A DNA stretch of 5,135 nt from Blautia sp. (GTDB lineage: Bacteria > Bacillota > Clostridia > Lachnospirales > Lachnospiraceae): contig JAFOJB010000222.1 of the NCBI GenBank assembly GCA_017420455.1, positions 1 to 5,135 on the forward strand, read 5' to 3'. Below the pieces are notes generated by a model. That model was not told where the DNA came from and did not search any database. It saw only the letters and a program-made list of their open reading frames with translations. The translations under genes were made by a program, and so were the position numbers. Below are positions 1-5,135 of this stretch, piece by piece (position 1 is the first letter of the stretch; every line of letters starts with the position of its first letter).

Positions 1-1177
1 CCGCATCCGCCCCCATGGCCAGTGCCTTGGCGATATCGGCTGAGATGCTCAGGCCGCCTGTGATAACCAGGTCAATATCGGACTGAACACTATCAAGATA
101 TTTCCTGGCTCTTGCCAGGGCGTAAATTGTGGGGACCGAAGAGGCGTCCCGCAGAAACAGCGGAGAAGACCCCGTTGCTCCGCCCCTGCCGTCAATCGTG
201 ATAAAATCCGGCTCCGCATATACGCAGTATTCAAGATCCTGTTCAATATTCCCCGCAGAGATTTTGATCCCGACAGGCCGTCCCCCGGAACGTTCCCGCA
301 GCATAGATACCATCTCCTTCAGGTCATCCTTTGAACGGATCTCCGGGAAAGCGCTGGGACTCTGTATGTCTTCTCCGACCTTCTTTCCCCGTATTGCAGC
401 AATCTCCGGCGTCACTTTACTGCCCGGAAGATGGCCGCCCATTCCAGGTTTTGTTCCCTGCCCGATCTTGATCTCTATGGCATCGGAGGTTTTCAGGTTT
501 TCATCCGTCACGCTGTATTTGTTCGGGATATATTCAAAAATATACCTGTAAGCTGCTGCCTTCTCTTCCGGGAGAATGCCTCCTTCTCCACTGCACATGG
601 CAGTTCCTGCCATGGCAGAACCCTTTGAAAGAGCCGTTTTTGCTTCCTTCGACAGAGCGCCGAAGGACATATGGGAAACATAGACCGGTGTTTCAAGAAC
701 CTTCGGTTTTTTTGCCTTCTTCCCGATGACCGTTCTTGTCGACACTGGAGCGTCGTCATTCAGCGGCGCAGGGTTCAGCTGAGCGCCCAGCAAAAGAATG
801 TCCTCCCACCTGGGAAGCGGAAGCAACGTTCCCATGGCCGCATGAAGAGACTCTCCGCTGACAGCCATTTTATGAATTTCCTCCATGTATCTTGCAGAGG
901 GATCATGTCTCACCAGCTCCGAATTATATGCGGGTGCCGGTACTGCTTTCCGTATTATCTCCCTGTCTGCCTCCCGCCTTGCTTCATCAATACCGGCTGT
1001 AGCAGCCGGAGCGTTTTCTTTCCATTCCGCCTGTTCCCCGGTATTGTTTTCTTCCTTCAAAGGGTGCAGATTTGACGCCGGCTGATGACACTGCGGACAT
1101 TTTTCCAGAGACTGAAACGGCTTTCCTTCCTTTTCCTCATCATAAACATAACCACAAATCTGACATACGTATTTCAT
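1..1177 (-). CDS. Rubredoxin-like domain fused to FMN-binding glutamate synthase (GltB2-type) domain, 3' end cut off by window edge
   Basis: An uninterrupted frame of 392 codons starts at ATG 1177-1175 and leaves the window without a stop. Residues 1-31 form a short rubredoxin-like iron-binding knuckle pair: CQIC at 5-8, followed by GYVYDEE, and CPQC at 27-30. A polar linker follows (about 40-90). From about 110 to the edge it matches the FMN-binding synthase domain of glutamate synthase: SHMSFGALSKEA (168-179), GTAMCSGEGG (191-200), KIGQGTKPGMGGHLPGSKV (237-255), KISAGN (305-310), a glycine-rich TIDGRGGATGSSP (327-339) and VITGGL (371-376). The family normally carries the 3Fe-4S cysteines just after this point, so they would lie outside the window. 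There is no N-terminal glutaminase domain, so it resembles the stand-alone GltB2 class (COG0069) of anaerobes and archaea. The probable role is cytosolic glutamate formation or a related FMN-dependent reaction, with the rubredoxin part passing electrons; the exact substrate cannot be read from sequence. The start is supported by AGGAGG 5 nt upstream. Confidence 0.92.
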   Translation of the reverse strand, partial: MKYVCQICGYVYDEEKEGKPFQSLEKCPQCHQPASNLHPLKEENNTGEQAEWKENAPAATAGIDEARREADREIIRKAVPAPAYNSELVRHDPSARYMEEIHKMAVSGESLHAAMGTLLPLPRWEDILLLGAQLNPAPLNDDAPVSTRTVIGKKAKKPKVLETPVYVSHMSFGALSKEAKTALSKGSAMAGTAMCSGEGGILPEEKAAAYRYIFEYIPNKYSVTDENLKTSDAIEIKIGQGTKPGMGGHLPGSKVTPEIAAIRGKKVGEDIQSPSAFPEIRSKDDLKEMVSMLRERSGGRPVGIKISAGNIEQDLEYCVYAEPDFITIDGRGGATGSSPLFLRDASSVPTIYALARARKYLDSVQSDIDLVITGGLSISADIAKALAMGADA

Positions 1178-1252
1178 AAAAACCTCCTGCAATTCGTCTG
1201 GAACCTGCTTTCTTTGTGCATAATCATTTTTTTCAGCAAATCCGGTAATTGG
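1178..1252. other. Intergenic gap between the SGNH gene and the rubredoxin-GOGAT gene; no visible terminator
   Basis: These 75 bp hold only the ribosome binding site of the downstream gene and A-rich sequence. I see no GC-rich hairpin followed by a T-run on the minus strand, so read-through from the acylation operon is possible. Confidence 0.6.
1183..1188 (-). promoter_or_regulatory. Ribosome binding site of the rubredoxin-GOGAT gene
   Basis: A perfect AGGAGG lies 5 nt before the ATG at 1177. It fixes the start so that the N-terminal CxxC is the fifth residue, as is usual for rubredoxin-like domains. Confidence 0.85.
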
Positions 1253-1280
1253 TTATAATTGCTCTGATATGACAGGTGAA
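1252..1280 (-). promoter_or_regulatory. Candidate weak sigma-A promoter for the rubredoxin-GOGAT gene
   Basis: On the minus strand TTCACC (1280-1275, 4 of 6 to consensus) is followed after 17 bp by TATAAC (1257-1252, 5 of 6). The predicted start of transcription is near 1245, giving a leader of about 68 nt. It overlaps the last codons and stop of the SGNH gene. The spacing is ideal but the -35 box is imperfect, so this is only a candidate. Confidence 0.35.
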
Positions 1281-2719
1281 CCACTCTCGTCAAATGTAAT
1301 CATCTTTACGCAGCAGAGAGTCCTCATAAAGCTGTTATACACTAAAATATAAACAGCAGCAGGATCATCATCCATTATATACTGATTTTCATCAAAAGTC
1401 AGGTTTTTCCGGATAAAGACTTTACCGTCTTCCGGAACCACTGCGTAATCGGCATAGATTGTATGGTCATGAATGTCCTCCCTGTAAGACCATTGGAGTC
1501 CGGATCCGGACGCGAGCCTGGCTCCGTTCGTGTCTATCCGGAACAGATCCCCGTCTTCCGGAACATAATCCGAAATGCCCAGGTTGATAAACAGCTCCAT
1601 GCAATCGCCGCATTTCCTGGCAGAGGATGAAGTGTAGACAAAGGTGACGAGATTTGAGCTGCCATGTATATTTCTGAGAAGCTCTTCGATACTGGAGGCT
1701 GCAAGGAGATCCATACTATTCACCTGATCAAGAAAGAATTCACTGCTTTTTTTCCAGTATTCGTATTTCGAATCTCCGCGGCGGTCCGGGAGACTTACAA
1801 CGGAAAGCATGTCTTCTGCCAGAACATGGGTAAATTTGCACGATCCGTCCCAATTCATATGGCCTTCATCCATCAGATCTGTCTGAAAATCTATTCCTGT
1901 GCGGGCATAATTCTCTTCACTGTTATAATTGATAAAAACAACTCCAAGTTCATCGGCAAGCTGCTCGACATAATGAAAGCGCTGCATATCTTTAGGTTTG
2001 AATGCATAAGGCGACAGAAAGAGCATGATGGGAATATCATTCTGGCCGCAAAGCTCTACGATCTTACGAATATAGGATTCTTCCTTTTCTCTGATGGGTT
2101 TTATGCCTTCGGAGGCAGAGATATCCGGCTTTTCCATGGGTTTCTGTCTGAAAGATGTGATCATACCTGTGAAATACTGATATTGGGCACGTGCTTGCTG
2201 AGCTGGAAAGTCAAGCCTCGTGACAGTCTTATATCGGGAATGATAGAGCCTGTAAGCGAATAAATAATCGTCTGCGTTTTCGCAGGGCGTGAAAGCGAAT
2301 ATGGAAGCAGCCTTGTTCCATGGGGTTCGAATGCCCAGAGTATTCTTTATTATTTCGGCCTGTGTGAAATCATCATTCGTACGAGCCGCTGTATAACACT
2401 CCAGTAAAACCAGTTCTGGTTTCTGGGACTGAAATGCTTCCTTAAGAGAATAATAACTACTCCAGATGGGCTGATTTGGCCCTCCCAGTATATAACTCAC
2501 AACCCCATATTCATCATAGAGGACATGCGTATTCACATCATTGTAGGCATGGCTGGAACCAAGCACAAGAACATCAATGCAGTTATCCGGCTGCTTGTAA
2601 AAATGCTTCATGGTCATGATTCCATCATCGTTTTTAAACAACAGAACCTCACGGGCGCCGCCCAGCAAAAAACCCAGAATCAAAAAAAAGACAACTGTAT
2701 TAAACAACTTTTTTTTCAT
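1253..2719 (-). CDS. SGNH/GDSL-fold extracytoplasmic protein, probable glycan O-acetyltransferase partner of the MBOAT, with an extra C-terminal domain
   Basis: This 488-residue protein has a basic start and one hydrophobic segment (about 5-22) with no clear cleavage site, so it is probably a signal-anchored extracellular protein. The SGNH domain spans about 47-305. Block I is VLGSSH, with S56 the likely nucleophile; GGPNQP contains a GxN (G80, N82) that fits block III; DEGHMNW carries the D284xxH287 of block V. In AlgJ/AlgX, DltD and PatB-type systems such a protein works with an MBOAT to place acyl groups on a glycan outside the membrane, and the preceding gene is an MBOAT. Residues about 335-488 lie beyond the SGNH fold and form a second beta-rich domain with a CGDC pair (370-373). 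Their pattern recalls ILEI/FAM3-like domains seen on clostridial surface-glycan proteins, but this is a low-certainty comparison. It is the last gene of the operon, 11 nt after the MBOAT stop. The ATG is followed by an A8 run. The acyl donor and glycan are unknown. Confidence 0.82.
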   Translation of the reverse strand: MKKKLFNTVVFFLILGFLLGGAREVLLFKNDDGIMTMKHFYKQPDNCIDVLVLGSSHAYNDVNTHVLYDEYGVVSYILGGPNQPIWSSYYSLKEAFQSQKPELVLLECYTAARTNDDFTQAEIIKNTLGIRTPWNKAASIFAFTPCENADDYLFAYRLYHSRYKTVTRLDFPAQQARAQYQYFTGMITSFRQKPMEKPDISASEGIKPIREKEESYIRKIVELCGQNDIPIMLFLSPYAFKPKDMQRFHYVEQLADELGVVFINYNSEENYARTGIDFQTDLMDEGHMNWDGSCKFTHVLAEDMLSVVSLPDRRGDSKYEYWKKSSEFFLDQVNSMDLLAASSIEELLRNIHGSSNLVTFVYTSSSARKCGDCMELFINLGISDYVPEDGDLFRIDTNGARLASGSGLQWSYREDIHDHTIYADYAVVPEDGKVFIRKNLTFDENQYIMDDDPAAVYILVYNSFMRTLCCVKMITFDESGSPVISEQL

Positions 2720-2727
2720 GGGTATTT

Positions 2728-2732
2728 CTCCT
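2728..2732 (-). promoter_or_regulatory. Ribosome binding site of the SGNH gene, overlapping the MBOAT stop codon
   Basis: AGGAG shares bases with the TAG stop of the MBOAT gene (2733-2731) and lies 8 nt before the ATG at 2719. This arrangement suggests that translation of the two partner proteins is coupled. Confidence 0.75.
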
Positions 2733-4200
2733 AAAACCGGATATAGATAAACTCCCGAGCATCAAAGCCAGGTCCGTACAGTCCATAAACCATCGTTACT
2801 GTGATCAGCAGGGCGACGACCAGACAATGGAAGAGTATATTCTGCTCAAGAAGAAGGCAGTCTATGTTTTTTCTGGTTTTATACTTCAGTACATCCGCAA
2901 GGATCAGCACGGACAACGAGAAGAAAAGAACAGCCAGTTCCATATAGTCAAGGCCCATCTCATAAACGGTTCCGTCAAAAATCTCCCACAGACGGACATG
3001 CCCGAAGATCCTCCAGATATAGGAAAAGGCCTCTGTTATGGTGTCGAAGCGGAAAAAGATCCAGGCGAAAGTAACCAGCAGAAAAACAATCAGTTTACGA
3101 AACAGATGATAACTGAAGCATTCTGTATTAACCCGGAGCAGCTGCAATGCTTTATTTCTTCCCTTTCTGGTAAGATTGCCGACTACCTGATAGAAGCCAT
3201 GCAGGAATCCCCAGAACACGAAGGTCCAGTTGGCGCCATGCCACAGACCGCTTACCAGAAAGGTTATCAACAGATTAATATTTTTCCGAAGTCCGGAACA
3301 ACGATTCCCCCCCAGAGGAATATAAACATAATCACGGAACCAGGTACTTAGAGAGATGTGCCATCTTCTCCAGAATTCCTGAAGGGTTTCTGAAAAATAA
3401 GGCACTGTAAAATTTTCCACGATATCGAAGCCGAAGCACTTCGCGGCACCTGCTGCCATCAGAGAATAGGAAGAAAAATCGCAATAAATCTGAACACTGT
3501 AACAGACAGCGGCGATAAAACATACGATTCCGCTGTAAAAATGATAATAATCCATTACTGAACTGACCAGTAATGCGAGACGTTCAGAAATGACCAGCTT
3601 TACAAACGCGCCATAAACGAAGAGAATAAAACCTCGACGAACGTCGTCGAAGGACGGCCGGGGTCTGACTTCACGCAGCTGCTTCAGCAGATGGTCAGAT
3701 CTTTCAATCGGACCGGAGGTGATAGTCGGAAAAAAAGAAACGAATGCAGCATAACGAAACAGGTTTTTTTCAGGCATTGTTTTACCACGATACACATCGA
3801 TCAGATAACCCGCCGCCTGAAAAGTAAAGAAGCTTATCCCGATGGGCGCCATGGGGCTGAGGGGGATCGGTCCGGAATGTCCTGAATATCGGAGGATCTT
3901 ATCCAGTGCAGCTGTCATAAAATCCGCGTATTTGAACCATACCAGAAACAAAAAGCTTGCCGCAAGACAGACATGCAGAATAAAACGGTACCTTGTCTTA
4001 TGATAAAGCAAAGCGCCAGCCCAGGTAACGATGATCACGGCAGCGAGAGAAAATGCGCTTTTGATATCATTGATCCACCCGGTGTAGAACAGAATATTGC
4101 ACAGGAGAATAAAGAGATACCGGTACCTGGAGCTGCAGCACTGAAATCCCAATATGGCAAAAGCCATGAAAACAATAAAATAGACAGATGTCAGTTGCAT
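2731..4200 (-). CDS. MBOAT-family membrane O-acyltransferase (AlgI/DltB-like)
   Basis: This 489-residue protein is dominated by hydrophobic segments (for example about 7-22, 27-42, 50-66, 72-90, 190-212, 221-240, 366-384, 419-437 and 454-474), as expected for a polytopic membrane protein of the usual AlgI length. Family motifs appear in order: APIGISFFTFQ (118-128), SGPIER (162-167), QIYCDFSSYS (237-246), EFWRRWHISLSTWF (275-288), IPLGGNR (294-300) and SGLWHGANW (317-325). H321 of the WHG motif is the expected catalytic histidine, and H281 is the conserved His of the RWHIS motif. MBOATs of this branch take an acyl group, usually acetyl from acetyl-CoA, from the cytoplasmic side and pass it through the membrane to an SGNH partner that modifies a polysaccharide. 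The downstream gene is such a partner, and the upstream gene is a GLUG-like surface protein, 9 nt away. A G7 run (complement of 3307-3313) lies within the LGGN codons. The family is certain; the acyl donor and target glycan are inferred or unknown. Confidence 0.95.
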   Translation of the reverse strand: MQLTSVYFIVFMAFAILGFQCCSSRYRYLFILLCNILFYTGWINDIKSAFSLAAVIIVTWAGALLYHKTRYRFILHVCLAASFLFLVWFKYADFMTAALDKILRYSGHSGPIPLSPMAPIGISFFTFQAAGYLIDVYRGKTMPEKNLFRYAAFVSFFPTITSGPIERSDHLLKQLREVRPRPSFDDVRRGFILFVYGAFVKLVISERLALLVSSVMDYYHFYSGIVCFIAAVCYSVQIYCDFSSYSLMAAGAAKCFGFDIVENFTVPYFSETLQEFWRRWHISLSTWFRDYVYIPLGGNRCSGLRKNINLLITFLVSGLWHGANWTFVFWGFLHGFYQVVGNLTRKGRNKALQLLRVNTECFSYHLFRKLIVFLLVTFAWIFFRFDTITEAFSYIWRIFGHVRLWEIFDGTVYEMGLDYMELAVLFFSLSVLILADVLKYKTRKNIDCLLLEQNILFHCLVVALLITVTMVYGLYGPGFDAREFIYIRF

Positions 4201-4209
4201 TTTTTCGTT

Positions 4210-5052
4210 TTACCTCCATACAGAGACTTCATTTCTTTTCACAACGCCAGCCTTTAACAGTTCTGCGAGCCCTGAGTTCAGAAGCTCTTCTACAGAATCC
4301 CCTGTCAGCTCTACTTTTCTGTATTCTCCGCTGAAGGTTTCCGGAAGCGGTTCATCCGGATAAACCGCAGCCATATAAGCGGCAGAACCGGAAATGATCT
4401 CACCTCCTGACGACGGCGCTGTAACCGTCCCTGTATTCACACAGTTCAGAATATAACCGGAATCAAATTCATTCACGATCCCGCCAGCACATTCCCATCC
4501 TGTGACGGAAGCCTTATTATAGCAGTTTAATATCATTGCAGCATTCCTGGACTGGCAGGCTATCGCCCCACAACAGCTGCCTTCAATGGATCCGCTTTCT
4601 ATACCAAGGTTTCTGACAGTGCCGCTCAGGGTTCCAAAAAAACCAACATTGGAAGGAGAATAGGGATAGGCGGAAGAAATGACAAGATTCTCCAGGTAAT
4701 GTCCTCCGCCATCATAAGTGCCGCAAAAATATTTATCAGACTTGTATATTCCGATTGGCAGCCACTCAATGCCGCCAAGGTCAATATTCTCCGTCTGCAA
4801 AAAATACTCTCCCTCAAAGGCATTTCCATCGTTGACGGCATCCCTGAATCCGGATAGGTCTTCTGCAGACTTGATCAGATAAGGGCTCTCAGCAGTTCCT
4901 CTTCCGGAAAAGCCAGAAGAACCGGCTTCACTCACAACAATCTTTTTGAAGAACAGAAGCAATAAAACCATTGCCGCACAGGAAAAAAAGAGTAATATCC
5001 CTTTTATGCACACAAACACTGCCTTAAGGAATCTGTTTCCCGGTTTTTCCAA
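4210..5052 (-). CDS. Membrane-anchored extracellular protein with GLUG-like beta-helix repeats, function unknown
   Basis: This 280-residue protein has a short basic N terminus, one long hydrophobic segment (about 13-36) ending in KK, and an otherwise soluble part predicted outside the cell. Residues 51-75 (RGTAESPYLIKSAEDLSGFRDAVN and neighbours) are the usual entry motif of GLUG/M26-like surface proteins, followed by an I-D-L-GG-WLPIG segment (90-101) and TYDGGGHYLENL (112-123). Three repeat-like units follow: VGFFGTLSGTVRNLGIESG (136-154), CGAIACQSRNAAMILNCYN (161-179) and GGIVNEFDSGYILNCVNTG (190-208). The pattern suggests a right-handed beta-helix. Seven cysteines lie outside the membrane (110, 160, 161, 166, 177, 188, 204); C177 and C204 occupy equivalent N-C positions in adjacent repeats. 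I see no catalytic motif. It is first in an operon with an MBOAT and an SGNH protein, so a glycan-binding, scaffold or glycan-modifying accessory role is an inference. The start is TTG: the next Met is residue 28, inside the membrane segment. Confidence 0.8.
   Translation of the reverse strand: MEKPGNRFLKAVFVCIKGILLFFSCAAMVLLLLFFKKIVVSEAGSSGFSGRGTAESPYLIKSAEDLSGFRDAVNDGNAFEGEYFLQTENIDLGGIEWLPIGIYKSDKYFCGTYDGGGHYLENLVISSAYPYSPSNVGFFGTLSGTVRNLGIESGSIEGSCCGAIACQSRNAAMILNCYNKASVTGWECAGGIVNEFDSGYILNCVNTGTVTAPSSGGEIISGSAAYMAAVYPDEPLPETFSGEYRKVELTGDSVEELLNSGLAELLKAGVVKRNEVSVWR
4212..4217 (-). promoter_or_regulatory. Ribosome binding site of the MBOAT gene, inside the last codons of the GLUG gene
   Basis: GGAGGT is formed by the final Trp-Arg codons and the first base of the TAA stop of the upstream gene. 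It sits 11 nt before the ATG at 4200, slightly longer than ideal. No better start exists nearby, and the overlap points to coupled translation. Confidence 0.7.
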
Positions 5053-5059
5053 ATCAACA

Positions 5060-5065
5060 CCTCCC
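5060..5065 (-). promoter_or_regulatory. Ribosome binding site that decides the TTG start of the GLUG gene
   Basis: GGGAGG lies 7 nt before the TTG at 5052-5050. No ATG or GTG start is available in frame between the promoter and the membrane segment, so the TTG with this strong site is the best-supported start. Confidence 0.75.
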
Positions 5066-5105
5066 TGGCCGCATATCAGAAGCAGTGAACCGATGAAACA
5101 AAATA

Positions 5106-5134
5106 ATTGTATCTTAAATGCCCGGATATTTCAA
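5106..5134 (-). promoter_or_regulatory. Near-consensus sigma-A promoter of the GLUG-MBOAT-SGNH operon
   Basis: On the minus strand TTGAAA (5134-5129, 5 of 6) and TACAAT (5111-5106, 5 of 6) are separated by exactly 17 bp. The predicted transcript start is near 5099, giving an untranslated leader of about 47 nt with no obvious regulatory structure. The promoter makes the GLUG gene the first gene of the transcription unit. Operator sites, if any, would lie at or beyond the window edge. Confidence 0.75.
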
Positions 5135-5135
5135 G

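Noticed and set aside
49..759. Minus-strand frames at 49-246 and 508-759
   Set aside because: They are in other frames within the rubredoxin-GOGAT gene. The Arg/Cys-rich translations are typical of out-of-frame reading.
129..1085. Plus-strand open frames (129-551, 431-628, 671-1075, 885-1085)
   Set aside because: All are antisense to the partial rubredoxin-GOGAT gene, which is open over its whole length and matches a known family.
1245..1260. Repeated TAATTG hexamers (TAATTG-GTTA-TAATTG) as a possible operator
   Set aside because: The repeats are short, AT-rich direct repeats overlapping a stop codon and a -10 candidate; chance is sufficient.
1664..2263. Plus-strand open frame of 199 codons
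   Set aside because: It lies entirely antisense to the SGNH gene, whose motifs are clear. The translation shows no family pattern, and I see no convincing ribosome binding site.
2827..3351. Plus-strand open frame of 174 codons
   Set aside because: It is antisense to the MBOAT gene, polar and without recognisable motifs; it is a shadow of the conserved membrane-protein codons.
4210..4300. Possible frameshift or truncation at the C terminus of the GLUG protein, which ends soon after a VSVWR segment
   Set aside because: The stop is followed at normal distance by the next gene, whose ribosome binding site is built from these last codons, so the end looks native.
5076..5135. Possible C-terminal tail of an upstream gene (minus-strand frame from the right edge to TGA at 5078-5076)
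   Set aside because: Only 19 codons are visible, with no recognisable pattern, and they cover the well-formed promoter at 5134-5106. A chance open frame is more likely.

Overview
The window looks like part of a low-to-medium GC Gram-positive anaerobe of the class Clostridia, most likely a gut-type Lachnospiraceae relative. This is inferred from strong AGGAGG-type ribosome binding sites, tight gene packing, a near-consensus sigma-A promoter, a rubredoxin-like domain fused to a glutamate-synthase-type enzyme, and Cys/Asn-containing GLUG-like surface repeats. It is a judgement from gene style, not a species assignment. All four genes are on the minus strand, so transcription runs from the right edge towards the left edge.

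Right part (5135 down to 1253): a compact three-gene operon. It starts at a well-formed sigma-A promoter (TTGAAA, 17 bp, TACAAT; 5134-5106). In order it encodes a membrane-anchored extracellular protein with GLUG-like beta-helix repeats (TTG start, 5052-4210), an AlgI/DltB-like MBOAT O-acyltransferase (4200-2731), and an SGNH/GDSL-fold partner protein with an additional C-terminal domain (2719-1253). The gaps are 9 and 11 nt, and the ribosome binding sites of genes two and three overlap the last codons or stop codon of the gene before, which suggests translational coupling. By analogy with alginate, cellulose and teichoic-acid or peptidoglycan acylation systems, the MBOAT protein would carry an acyl group (probably acetyl) across the membrane and the SGNH protein would place it on an extracellular glycan. 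The GLUG protein would be an accessory, possibly a glycan-binding or scaffold component. No glycosyltransferase or polymerase lies in the window, so the glycan is unknown.

Left part (1177 down to 1): the first 392 codons of an enzyme that runs off the left edge. It has a short rubredoxin-like CxxC...CxxC domain, a linker, and the FMN-binding synthase domain of glutamate synthase (GltB2-type, COG0069-like), with no glutaminase domain. It appears metabolically unrelated to the operon. A 75-bp gap with no visible intrinsic terminator separates the two, and a weaker promoter candidate overlaps the end of the SGNH gene.

I see no RNA gene, mobile element, CRISPR array or integration site. The most unusual points are the GLUG + MBOAT + SGNH cassette, the C-terminal domain on the SGNH protein that resembles the ILEI/FAM3 fold class, and the rubredoxin-GOGAT fusion.
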